Part shown: positions 1 to 6,972 of the stretch, one piece after another | How the letters are laid out: the number at the start of each line of letters is the position of its first letter | How positions within the stretch are numbered: position 1 is the stretch's first letter | NCBI GenBank assembly: GCA_038260095.1 | Contig: JBBSOC010000055.1 | Span: 1-14,517 of the forward strand | DNA from: QHCE01 sp038260095 | GTDB taxonomy: Bacteria; Actinomycetota; Actinomycetes; Mycobacteriales; QHCE01 | DNA: 14,517 nt | Reading direction: 5' to 3' | Notes under the pieces: generated by a model | Database searches by the model: none | Seen by the model: only the letters and a program-made list of their open reading frames with translations | Told to the model about the DNA's origin: nothing | Program-made: the position numbers and the translations under genes

Positions 1-897
1 GCCGACTACCAACATGGTGCCGTAATCGTTAGCGAATAGTCGCAGCGCAGCAGCGAGTTCATCTGGGCCTAGTGGATACACCGCACCATGGGAACCGATC
101 AGGGGCAGCCCGGCGATGGGTAATACCGCAAGCGGTATCCGCGCATGCTGCGACAGATACCGCAAATGCTCACTCATCTCGGCCGGCCCAGTGGCGCAGT
201 TGAGGCCGATCGCGTCGATTCCTAACGGCTCTAACGCCGTAAGCGCGGCCCCAATCTCACTACCCAGCAGCATGGTCCCGGTGGTTTCAACAGTGACTGT
301 GCACAACACAGGTACCGTTGCGCCCACTTGTGACATGGCGTGCTGCGCGCCAATGATCGCGGCCTTCGCCTGCAGGAGGTCTTGACAGGTTTCCACCAAC
401 ACAGCGTCGACGCCGCCATCGAGCATCCCGATCACCTGCTGGGTGTAGGCATCACGCAGTGTGGTGAATGGCGCATGCCCCAGCGTCGGCAGCTTTGTTC
501 CTGGGCCCATTGAACCCAGCACCCACCGCGGGCGCTGTGGGGTGGCGGCGGCGTCCGCGGCGTTCCGAGCAAGCTGCGCACCAGCTCGGGCCAGCTCGCC
601 TATGCGATCAACGATGTCGTACTCGGCGAAGTTCGCGAAGTTTGTGCCGAAAGTATTCGTTTCAATCGCGTCAGCGCCGGCATCTAAATAGGACTCGTGC
701 ACCCATGTAACTACGTCAGGCCGAGTGACGTTGAGGATTTCATTGCAGCCCTCTAGGCCGGAAAAATCGTCGAGCTCCAGGTTACGGCTTTGCAGCATGG
801 TGCCCATCGCACCATCGACCACTACCACCCGGCGGCTAAGCGCCTCCAGTAAAGACGACGAATTAGCAACAATGCCAGCGGAAGAATCGGAGCCCAT
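1..897 (-). CDS. metH: Cobalamin-dependent methionine synthase, N-terminal part (cut by window edge)
   Basis: MetH transfers the methyl group of methyltetrahydrofolate to homocysteine through cobalamin, making methionine in the cytoplasm. Reading the minus strand from ATG at 897 gives 299 uninterrupted codons to the window edge, all within the homocysteine-binding domain. Visible motifs are VVDGAMGTMLQ (near residue 27), LEGCNEILN (near 48), ETNTFG (near 78), LGSMGPGTKLPTLGH (near 126), LVETCQDLLQAK and GLNCATGP, whose Cys234 is the first of the three zinc-ligand cysteines. The other two (GGCCGT in the family) should lie just past the edge. The protein closely resembles mycobacterial MetH as I remember it; full-length enzymes are about 1,200 residues. 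Residue 261 is Ile in PIAGLP, where the family usually has PNAGLP. No good Shine-Dalgarno lies upstream of 897. It is divergent from the PAC2 gene, with 47 bp between the starts. Confidence 0.93.
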   Translation of the reverse strand, partial: MGSDSSAGIVANSSSLLEALSRRVVVVDGAMGTMLQSRNLELDDFSGLEGCNEILNVTRPDVVTWVHESYLDAGADAIETNTFGTNFANFAEYDIVDRIGELARAGAQLARNAADAAATPQRPRWVLGSMGPGTKLPTLGHAPFTTLRDAYTQQVIGMLDGGVDAVLVETCQDLLQAKAAIIGAQHAMSQVGATVPVLCTVTVETTGTMLLGSEIGAALTALEPLGIDAIGLNCATGPAEMSEHLRYLSQHARIPLAVLPIAGLPLIGSHGAVYPLGPDELAAALRLFANDYGTMLVVG

Positions 898-931
898 CCC
901 CCAAGGTTACTGATCGGATTTGGCGACACCG

Positions 932-937
932 TAGGCT
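932..937 (+). promoter_or_regulatory. Putative -10 box TAGGCT for the PAC2 gene
   Basis: TAGGCT fits the actinobacterial TANNNT -10 pattern and lies 7 nt upstream of the GTG at 945, which would place transcription start at or next to the start codon. There is no convincing -35 box (TTACTG at 907-912 is only a weak fit) and no Shine-Dalgarno, consistent with a leaderless mRNA. This is inferred from pattern only. Confidence 0.35.
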
Positions 938-944
938 AGGCGGC

Positions 945-1799
945 GTGAACAGGTTCGACGTGCTACCCACTTTGCGCTCCCCCGTTGCGGTCGCGGCATT
1001 CACTGGCTGGAACGACGCCGGTGAGGCCGCGAGCGGTGTCTTGCAACATCTGGCCGAGCAGTGGGGTCTCAAACCCATCGCCGCGCTCGATCCTGATGCG
1101 TACTACGACTTTCAAGTCAATCGACCCAATTTGACGCTGGATGAGAGTGGCAGCCAGAAGGCTATCGAGTGGTCTACCACGAAGGTGTCTTACTGCTCGC
1201 CGCCAGGTGCCGAGCGCGACATTGTGCTCATCCAAGGCATTGAACCCAACCTCAGGTGGCGAAGCTTCTGCAAAGAGCTCATCGACCTGTGTAGTGCGCT
1301 TGAGGTGGACCGCACGGTGATTCTAGGAGCACTTCTGTCGGATACCCCGCATACACGCCCCGTGCCTATCATCGGCTCGGCGACCGATTCGGCTATGCTC
1401 AAACCCTACGAGCTAGAGCTATCGCGATACGAAGGACCGACCGGAATCGTTGGTGTGTTGCAGTCGGCTTTCGCTCGGGCGAACGAACCTGCAATGTCAC
1501 TGTGGGCGCAAGTACCGCATTACATCAATCAACCCCCATGCCCCAAAGCGACGCTTGCTCTACTTAACCGGCTCGAAGACATTCTGGATCTGCGGATTCC
1601 GGTTGGAGAGCTTCCGGAGGAGGCGGCGGAATGGGAATCGACGGTGAACGAAGCCGCCAGCGACGACACTGAAATGCTCGAATACATCAACACACTTGAG
1701 CAACGTGAAGGTGAACCACGCTTCATGCACGCCAGCGGCGAGGAGCTCGCGGCTGAGTTCGAGAAGTTTCTGCGTCGCCCCGGTGCACAACCAGAATAG
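945..1799 (+). CDS. PAC2 (proteasome assembly chaperone 2-like) family protein
   Basis: The 284-residue product begins MNRFDVLPTLRSPVAVAAF, followed by TGWNDAGEAASG, and contains VLIQGIEPNLRWRSF and GALLSDTPHTRPVPIIGSA, the typical pattern of the actinobacterial PAC2 family (Rv2125-like). Length is normal; the mycobacterial protein is about 290 residues. The family is related to eukaryotic proteasome assembly chaperones, but its actinobacterial role is not firmly known and it is probably a soluble cytoplasmic protein. The acidic C-terminal third (EELPEEAAEWES and similar) looks helical. The GTG start follows the family N-terminus and lies 7 nt after a -10-like TAGGCT. It is divergent from metH, as in mycobacteria. 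The asparaginase starts 16 bp after its stop, so the two are probably co-transcribed. Confidence 0.9.
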   Translation: MNRFDVLPTLRSPVAVAAFTGWNDAGEAASGVLQHLAEQWGLKPIAALDPDAYYDFQVNRPNLTLDESGSQKAIEWSTTKVSYCSPPGAERDIVLIQGIEPNLRWRSFCKELIDLCSALEVDRTVILGALLSDTPHTRPVPIIGSATDSAMLKPYELELSRYEGPTGIVGVLQSAFARANEPAMSLWAQVPHYINQPPCPKATLALLNRLEDILDLRIPVGELPEEAAEWESTVNEAASDDTEMLEYINTLEQREGEPRFMHASGEELAAEFEKFLRRPGAQPE

Positions 1800-1815
1800 A
1801 AAACGGAGCGTGTCA

Positions 1816-2868
1816 ATGTCGTACGGTGAAAACCGGGTAGCTGTGCTCGGTTTAGGCGGCACCATCGCGACGGTACCTAGTGCGGACGGCACAGCTGTTC
1901 CGGCACTGTCACCGACTGAGCTGGTGTCCGTAGTACCCGGCCTTGCCGAACTCGGCGTGACACTGGAGACCTCTGAAGTACGCCGGCTCCCCAGCCCCTC
2001 ACTGGGCTTCGCCGACATAGAGGCGGTGCTTACGGCCGCCAGAGAGCGGATTGCGGACGGCTGCGTCGGAGTGGTAGTTACCCAAGGCACCGACAGCATT
2101 GAAGAGGTGGCCTACGCGCTGGACCTTCGCTACGATCGGCCGGAGCCGATTGTGGTGACCGGCGCGATGCGTTTCCCTACCGAAGCTGGGGCGGACGGAC
2201 CAGCGAACTTACTGGCCGCGGTATCGGTAGCAGCCAGTCCGCATGCGCGCGAGCTTGGGGTACTGGTCACGTTGGCCGATGAGATCCATGCCGCTCGGTA
2301 TGTGCGAAAAACCCATCCCACTAGCCTCACCACGTTCCAGTCTCCCGACGCCGGTCCACTGGGCTACCTTGTGGAAGGAGAACCGCGGCTGCTGGGACGT
2401 ATCCCTGCTCGTATGGTGTTGCCTGCGGCGCGGAGAGCGACCTCTCCGCGGGTCTGCTTGCTGCAGATTTCCCTGGATGACGACGGATACTTGCTCGACC
2501 GTATTGACAAGCACGTGGACGGCGTAGTGGTGGCGGCCTTCGGTGGGGGGAACGTTCCGGCAGCGCTAGTGCCGCGCTTGACTGAGCTCGCTGAAACTAT
2601 TCCGATTGTGCTCAGCTCCCGCGTCGGAGCAGGTACTGTACTGGCGGCTACCTATAGCTATCCTGGCTCGGCGCAGGATCTGCTGAAACAAGGTCTGATT
2701 AACGCGGGTTTTTTGCATCCGATCAAGGCACGAATTCTACTACGCGGGTTGCTTTGCGTGGACGCCGATCACGATGACATTGCCGCAGCCTTCACCGCGG
2801 CGGGTGGCTGCGGCAATACGGCGGCATGGCCCTGGCCTCAAACGGCCACTGATGCGCTGGAGCATTGA
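1816..2868 (+). CDS. L-asparaginase (type I/II, Thr-nucleophile family)
   Basis: It hydrolyses L-asparagine to aspartate and ammonia. From ATG 1816 the product is 350 residues, slightly longer than the usual 320-340. Catalytic features are visible: LGLGGTIAT with nucleophile Thr16, VVVTQGTDSIEE with Thr92-Asp93, TGAMR near 115, and RKTHPTSLTTFQSPDAGPLG with Lys165. The C-terminal domain has GAGTVLAATYSYPGS and HPIKARILLRG. No signal peptide is seen, so it is likely cytoplasmic. The start at 1816 is chosen because GGAG at 1805-1808 sits 7 nt upstream and the family N-terminus begins there; an in-frame start at 1696 would overlap the PAC2 gene by about 100 bp and adds non-homologous sequence. 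It probably shares an operon with the PAC2 gene. A degraded second copy of its C-terminus follows. Confidence 0.92.
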   Translation: MSYGENRVAVLGLGGTIATVPSADGTAVPALSPTELVSVVPGLAELGVTLETSEVRRLPSPSLGFADIEAVLTAARERIADGCVGVVVTQGTDSIEEVAYALDLRYDRPEPIVVTGAMRFPTEAGADGPANLLAAVSVAASPHARELGVLVTLADEIHAARYVRKTHPTSLTTFQSPDAGPLGYLVEGEPRLLGRIPARMVLPAARRATSPRVCLLQISLDDDGYLLDRIDKHVDGVVVAAFGGGNVPAALVPRLTELAETIPIVLSSRVGAGTVLAATYSYPGSAQDLLKQGLINAGFLHPIKARILLRGLLCVDADHDDIAAAFTAAGGCGNTAAWPWPQTATDALEH

Positions 2869-2890
2869 ACAGCCGCGCATTTGTGGCTAT

Positions 2891-3040
2891 TCAATCGTGT
2901 TGACGACTCTCGCCGGCTCCGGTGCATCCCTGAGGAGAACCTACGGCTACTCCGGCTCCGAGCAGGGCCTGCTCGCCCGAGGCCTCATCAGCACCGAGCT
3001 GCTCGATCCCCTGAAGGCACGAATACTGCTTCGTTATGTA
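2891..3040 (+). pseudogene. Remnant of a second asparaginase (C-terminal fragment)
   Basis: Frame 2 here reads SIVLTTLAGSGASLRRTYGY, then SGSEQGLLARGLIS and LLDPLKARILLRYV. This aligns over about 48 residues, roughly half identical, with the end of the intact asparaginase just upstream (PIVLSSRVGAGTVLAATYSY ... HPIKARILLRG). It matches the family consensus (LRRTYGY) better than the intact copy does in places. No N-terminal part, catalytic Thr or usable start is present, so this is a relic, either of a tandem paralog or of a gene brought in with asnB. What follows (to about 3130) is AT-richer and does not look like asparaginase. Confidence 0.72.
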
Positions 3041-3092
3041 ACTTTGGTGGCTTATGCGACCAAACTGGTGAGTGGTTGTATTCCCCCATTTA

Positions 3093-3122
3093 TTGATTTG
3101 TGTCTGAACCGATGTTTAACTT
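3093..3122 (+). promoter_or_regulatory. Putative asnB promoter (TTGATT - 18 bp - TAACTT)
   Basis: TTGATT (3093-3098) and TAACTT (3117-3122) are separated by 18 bp inside the most AT-rich stretch of this part of the window. Transcription would begin near 3127-3129 and give a leader of about 138 nt before asnB. This is inferred from pattern matching only. Confidence 0.4.
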
Positions 3123-3126
3123 CGAG

Positions 3127-3309
3127 ATGACGAACAACCGGACGGAAGACCTGGCTCCTTCTCCGTACAAGGATTCCTTCGATGCACCGAGCACCCGACT
3201 GGCGTCGGGTAGCGGCGCGTCACCTCCATCGAACATTCATGCAGACATGGCAGAGAGGACACCCAGATGTGCGGAATTACCGGCTGGGTCTCGTTCGATC
3301 GGGACCTGA
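3127..3309 (+). other. Possible leader ORF in front of and overlapping asnB
   Basis: An ORF begins MTNNRTEDLAPSPY at ATG 3127, which lies at the predicted transcription start, and ends at 3309, overlapping the asnB start in another frame; GTG 3100 is a longer alternative start. Codons 3-4 are tandem AAC AAC (Asn). Asn codons early in a leader ahead of an asparagine synthetase would suit translation-coupled control, but nothing else shows that it is expressed and it could be a chance ORF. Confidence 0.22.
3193..3210 (+). promoter_or_regulatory. Hairpin in the asnB leader
   Basis: ACCCGAC-TGGC-GTCGGGT forms a perfect 7-bp GC-rich stem with a 4-nt loop, 56 nt upstream of the asnB start codon. 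No U-tract follows, so it is not a typical intrinsic terminator. It could be a pause or an attenuation element, or have no role. Confidence 0.4.
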
Positions 3310-5114
3310 CTCGACACCAGACGGACCTCGACGCGATGACAACGACGATGGCCTGTCGAGGGCCGGACGCCGAGGGCAGCTGGCTTGATCACCATGTGGC
3401 ATTGGGTCACCGCAGACTGGCGATAATCGACCTCGAGGGTGGCGCGCAGCCGATGTCGGTGAAGACCGACGAGGGCACGGTGGCAATCGTCTACAGCGGG
3501 GAGGTCTACAACTTCGCCGAGTTACGCGACGAGTTGCGCCGCCGGGGCCATCAGTTCCGGAGCCGGAGCGATACCGAGGTGGTGCTGCGCGGTTACCTGG
3601 AGTGGGATGAGGCGGTCGCCGAACGGCTAAACGGCATGTACGCATTCGCCATCTGGGATACCAGAATGGAAAAGCTCGTCATGATTCGCGACCGGATGGG
3701 CATAAAGCCGTTCTACTTGTACCCAACCGCCGACGGAGCGTTATTCGGCTCCGAGCCCAAGGCAATCCTGGCCAACCCGCTCGCGGAGCGCGCTGTCGAC
3801 TTGGACGGCATGCGCGAGCTGTTCAGCTTCACCAAGACACCGGGCCACGCGGTTTGGTATGGGATGCGCGAGGTGCTACCGGGCACCGTGGTCACCGTAG
3901 GCCGGGACGGCATACGCGAACACACCTACTGGTCGTTACACACCCGCCCGCACACCGACGATCAACAGACCAGCGTCGACACCGTCCGCTCGCTGCTTGA
4001 CGACATTGTGACCCGCCAGCTCGTCGCCGACGTTCCACGCTGCGTACTACTTTCCGGCGGCCTGGACTCCAGCGCGATCACCGCGTTAGCCGCTGCCCAG
4101 CTCGGCAAGCGCAACGAGCAAGTCCGCAGCTTCGCGGTGGACTTCGCCGGGCAAACGGAAAATTTCACCCCCGATCACCTACGCGGCACTCCGGACACCC
4201 CTTATGCGCATGAGCTGGCCGCCTATGTCGGTTCGAGGCACCAGGATATTGTGCTAAACGACACGACGTTGGCCGACCCGGCGATCCGCCGCGCAGTGGT
4301 CACCGCGCGGGATCTTCCCGGCGGTGCGATGGGCGATATGGACGCCTCGCTGTACCTGCTGTTCAAGGGCATTCGGGAACACTCCACGGTTGCCTTATCC
4401 GGGGAGTCCGCCGACGAGATCTTCGGCGGCTATAGCTGGTTTTTCGACCCCGAGGTGCAAACCACGGACAATTTTCCGTGGCTCACCTTCCTGCAGTCCC
4501 GTCAGCCAATTCCCGTTCTAGACCTGCTCCGGGACGATCTGACTACCGCGCTCGACCTGCCGGGCTACGTGCACGACAGGTATGCCAGCGCGGTTTCCGA
4601 GGTCGAACCTGGCGACGCCGAGACTGAGCAGGAGCGACGGATGCGAGTGATCTGCTATCTGCACCTGACCCGGTTCGTCCGGATGCTACTGGACCGCAAG
4701 GACCGGATGAGCATGGCCGTTGGTCTGGAGGTTCGGGTGCCATTCTGCGACCACCGACTCGTTGAGTACGTTTACAACACTCCGTGGGCGCTCAAAACCT
4801 TCGACGGCCGGGAGAAAAGCCTGCTTCGAGCCGCCACCGCTAACATACTGCCCCAGTCGGTGCTGCAACGGGTGAAAAGCCCATACCCCTCTACTCAAGA
4901 CCCACGCTACGCCGTGGCCCTCCAGCAACAGGCCAAGGAACTGCTTTCCACGTCACAAGAGCCGTTGTTCGAGCTAGTCGACCGCCAGTGGATAGAAAAC
5001 GCTGTGCAGCAAGACCCAATCACCATACCCATCAGTGTCCGCAACAGCATCGAAATGGCACTCGACCTAAATACCTGGCTGGACATCTACCGTCCTCGGC
5101 TCCGACTGCCCTGA
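3267..5114 (+). CDS. asnB: Asparagine synthase (glutamine-hydrolysing)
   Basis: It makes asparagine from aspartate, ATP and glutamine. The 615-residue product has an N-terminal class II glutamine amidotransferase domain (about 2-210): MCGITGWV with nucleophile Cys2, CRGPDAEGSW, HRRLAIIDLEGGAQPM, SGEVYN and SDTEVVLRGY. The C-terminal synthetase domain (about 230-600) has the PPi-loop LLSGGLDSSAITAL (263-269) and SGESADEIFGGY. The start is fixed by Cys2 and by the GAGAGGA Shine-Dalgarno at 3253-3259. The protein resembles the AsnB-like proteins of Streptomyces and relatives more than mycobacterial AsnB (Rv2201), as I remember them. Residue 77 is Ser in YSGE, where canonical enzymes have Asn (YNGE), a residue that helps form the oxyanion hole; Ser may be normal for this subfamily. 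An asparagine synthetase is not part of the metH-mshC neighbourhood I know, so it is probably an insertion. Amidation of another substrate cannot be excluded. Confidence 0.92.
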   Translation: MCGITGWVSFDRDLTRHQTDLDAMTTTMACRGPDAEGSWLDHHVALGHRRLAIIDLEGGAQPMSVKTDEGTVAIVYSGEVYNFAELRDELRRRGHQFRSRSDTEVVLRGYLEWDEAVAERLNGMYAFAIWDTRMEKLVMIRDRMGIKPFYLYPTADGALFGSEPKAILANPLAERAVDLDGMRELFSFTKTPGHAVWYGMREVLPGTVVTVGRDGIREHTYWSLHTRPHTDDQQTSVDTVRSLLDDIVTRQLVADVPRCVLLSGGLDSSAITALAAAQLGKRNEQVRSFAVDFAGQTENFTPDHLRGTPDTPYAHELAAYVGSRHQDIVLNDTTLADPAIRRAVVTARDLPGGAMGDMDASLYLLFKGIREHSTVALSGESADEIFGGYSWFFDPEVQTTDNFPWLTFLQSRQPIPVLDLLRDDLTTALDLPGYVHDRYASAVSEVEPGDAETEQERRMRVICYLHLTRFVRMLLDRKDRMSMAVGLEVRVPFCDHRLVEYVYNTPWALKTFDGREKSLLRAATANILPQSVLQRVKSPYPSTQDPRYAVALQQQAKELLSTSQEPLFELVDRQWIENAVQQDPITIPISVRNSIEMALDLNTWLDIYRPRLRLP

Positions 5115-5206
5115 GGAGTTCCCCAACGACGCTCTACGACCTATCCCCGCTTCGCACATATCCGTGAGGTCAGCTAGGGCTGCATCGCCGCGACCTTCGC
5201 CGCCGT

Positions 5207-5229
5207 CGAGCCAGAACCCGTAGGGCTCG
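5207..5229. terminator. Weak hairpin between convergent asnB and mshC
   Basis: CGAGCC (5207-5212) and GGCTCG (5224-5229) form a 6-bp stem with an 11-nt loop in the 137-bp convergent gap. There is no clear T-tract on either side. It is the only evident terminator candidate in the gap and the evidence is weak. Confidence 0.28.
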
Positions 5230-5251
5230 TTCGGATTCCCGCGAGGAGCCG

Positions 5252-6523
5252 CTAGCGCACGCCCAACAGGGCATCGATCGCCGAAGCCGCAACCATCGAT
5301 GGTTGCGGCTCACTTGTGTCGCCGGGAATCAAAGCCACCATCACCGCATCCGCCCACAGGTCTACGGCGCGCAGCGCGCCGGGAGTATCCAGGTCATCGG
5401 CGAGCCGCGATCGCAGCTCGGCCAGCAGTGGCGCCACGGCAACGCTGTCTACCGCCGGAGAGGCCGCCGCGGCGCGCCAGCGGTTCAGCCGCTGCTCCGC
5501 CAGCGCGAGATCTTTGCTCTCCCACTCGCGATAGCCACGGTAGTGCCGACCGAACAGCGCGAGCCGAACCGCGGAGGGATCGTTCCCGTCTGAGATTAGC
5601 CGCGAGGCGAAGACCAGGTTTCCCTTACTCTTGGACATCTTCTCGCCGTCCCAACCCACCAGACCGGCGTGCACGTAGCTGCGCGCGAACGGCGCATCGC
5701 CGGCGGCGACCTCGGCATGAGCGGCCGACATCTCATGGTGCGGGAAAAGTAGGTCTTCCCCACCGCCTTGCACATGGATCTGCATGCCAAGATGCTTCAC
5801 GGCGATGACTGAGCATTCGATGTGCCAACCCGGCCGCCCAGGGCCCATGGGTGAGGGCCACGAGGGCTCCCCCTCCCGTGCGCCGCGCCACAGCAGCGGG
5901 TCGAGCGGACCGCGTTTGCCATCCCGGTTGGGGTCCCCACCACGTTCGGTGAATAACGCCAGCATCTGGGCTTCATCCAGGCCGGATTCATAGCCGAAAT
6001 CGGGCGCCGAAGCCAGGTCGAAGTAGATGTCATCCATGCCGTCGGGGAGACGGTATGCGGCCCCGTCGGCTAGTAGCTTGTCCACCGTCTCCACGACGTC
6101 GGACATCGATTCCACCACACCGATGTAGCTCTCTGGGGGAATCACCGACAGCGCCGCCATATCGGCGGCGAAGCGTCGGGTCTCACGGTGCGCCAGCTGC
6201 GCCCAATCTTCATTGTCGCGGTTGGCCCGTTTCAGCAGCGGGTCGTCGATGTCGGTGACGTTCTGTACGTACCGCACGGTGTGGCCGGCGTCGCGCCAGT
6301 ACCGCTGCACCAGGTCGAAGGTGAGATATGTGGCGATGTGCCCTAGATGGGCGGCATCGTAGGGCGTGATGCCGCAGACGTACATCCGCGCTGGGTTATC
6401 AGGATCGGGCAGCTGCGGCCCCGCGACGCGCAGTTGCTGGGAGGCAGAGTCGAACAGCTTCAACGGCTCGAGTGAGGTGGGAGCGGGCAGGGCAGGCAGG
6501 GGCGGCGAGGGCCAAGAGTCCAT
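5252..6523 (-). CDS. mshC: Cysteine:1D-myo-inosityl 2-amino-2-deoxy-alpha-D-glucopyranoside ligase
   Basis: MshC joins cysteine to GlcN-Ins using ATP, the third step of mycothiol synthesis, in the cytoplasm. The 423-residue product is a class I cysteinyl-tRNA synthetase relative. It has MYVCGITPYDAAHLGH (zinc ligand Cys50 and the HIGH-type HLGH), YVQNVTDIDDPLLKRA, PGRPGWHIECSVIAV (second zinc Cys), FPHHEMSAAHAE and the KMSKSKGN loop. It lacks the tRNA-binding C-terminus of CysS and ends SAIDALLGVR, like mycobacterial MshC. The start MDSWPSPPLP at 6523 aligns with the mycobacterial MQSW start; GTG 6529 is an in-frame alternative. A -10-like TAGCCT ends 7 nt before the ATG, suggesting a leaderless or near-leaderless mRNA. 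The last codons contain a 26-bp perfect palindrome. The HEPN/MNT pair sits 71 bp upstream on the same strand. Confidence 0.95.
   Translation of the reverse strand: MDSWPSPPLPALPAPTSLEPLKLFDSASQQLRVAGPQLPDPDNPARMYVCGITPYDAAHLGHIATYLTFDLVQRYWRDAGHTVRYVQNVTDIDDPLLKRANRDNEDWAQLAHRETRRFAADMAALSVIPPESYIGVVESMSDVVETVDKLLADGAAYRLPDGMDDIYFDLASAPDFGYESGLDEAQMLALFTERGGDPNRDGKRGPLDPLLWRGAREGEPSWPSPMGPGRPGWHIECSVIAVKHLGMQIHVQGGGEDLLFPHHEMSAAHAEVAAGDAPFARSYVHAGLVGWDGEKMSKSKGNLVFASRLISDGNDPSAVRLALFGRHYRGYREWESKDLALAEQRLNRWRAAAASPAVDSVAVAPLLAELRSRLADDLDTPGALRAVDLWADAVMVALIPGDTSEPQPSMVAASAIDALLGVR
5285..5310. repeat. 26-bp perfect palindrome inside the mshC 3' end
   Basis: Two uninterrupted 13-bp arms, AGCCGCAACCATC and GATGGTTGCGGCT, meet without a spacer. 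They encode residues PQPSMVAA near the MshC C-terminus and lie 33 bp before the stop. It could act as a transcript-end hairpin or a protein-binding site; the coding constraint makes such a long perfect dyad surprising. Confidence 0.6.
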
Positions 6524-6530
6524 GCCCACC

Positions 6531-6536
6531 AGGCTA
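6531..6536 (-). promoter_or_regulatory. Putative mshC -10 box TAGCCT
   Basis: On the minus strand GGTTAGCCT (6539-6531) precedes the mshC ATG, with TAGCCT fitting TANNNT and placing the transcript start near the ATG at 6523. GGTTAGCCT also occurs in the toxin-antitoxin operator at 7504-7512. No clear -35 box is visible. Confidence 0.3.
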
Positions 6537-6594
6537 ACCGGCGATCCCTTGGTGGCGCGGCTTTTTGCTTGCAGTAGTAGCGTAGTTAGCGCAT

Positions 6595-6972
6595 CTAATC
6601 GCCGGCATGCCCCTGTGCGTCGAGTAGCTCCTGACAGGCCTGCCGTAGCTGTTCCAGGGGCGCATCTATGCTCTGACGCACTATCTCCACCGAAATTCGG
6701 AAATATTCATGCGATAGGAAATTTCGGATATCCACGATGTCCCGCCACGGCAGTGCGGGCTTAGCGTCGGTTATTTCTTGCGGCAAAGAGTTCACCGCTT
6801 CACTGATGACGACCAGGTTGTACAGCACGGCTTGGAAAGCCAGGTTCTCATCAAGTGGAACACCGGGAGGTGCAGAAGCTTTGAGTTCACGTTCGGCGAG
6901 CTTGATGCGCTGCACGGCACAAAGGATGTCATGCAGCCGGTCATGTACATGCCGTGGCGGGCGATCGGTCAC
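6595..6972 (-). CDS. HEPN-domain toxin, HepT-like (DUF86)
   Basis: This is the toxin half of a HEPN/MNT toxin-antitoxin pair; HepT-type proteins are RNases that the MNT partner inactivates by adding AMP to a tyrosine. The 125-residue, helix-rich product contains the diagnostic RX4HXY motif as R83-NFLS-H88-E-Y90, preceded by AVLYNLVVISEAVNSL and the WRDIVDI segment typical of DUF86. Length is normal. The GTG start at 6972 overlaps the stop of the upstream HTH-MNT gene as GTGA (4 bp), so translation is probably coupled. All key residues are present, so it is likely active. The pair lies between mshC and an unknown accessory gene and looks like an insertion into the conserved mycothiol-ligase neighbourhood. 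Confidence 0.9.
   Translation of the reverse strand: MTDRPPRHVHDRLHDILCAVQRIKLAERELKASAPPGVPLDENLAFQAVLYNLVVISEAVNSLPQEITDAKPALPWRDIVDIRNFLSHEYFRISVEIVRQSIDAPLEQLRQACQELLDAQGHAGD

Noticed and set aside
1696..1815. Longer 390-residue asparaginase start at 1696
   Set aside because: It overlaps the PAC2 coding sequence by about 100 bp and adds 40 residues unlike the family; ATG 1816 has a good Shine-Dalgarno.
2774..3130. 118-residue ORF spanning the end of asparaginase and the gap
   Set aside because: Its start is inside the intact gene in another frame; only the 2891-3040 part is meaningful, as a remnant.
5299..5808. 169-residue plus-strand ORF opposite mshC
   Set aside because: Arg/Pro/Ala-rich composition typical of an antisense shadow; mshC on the other strand is a clear full-length match.
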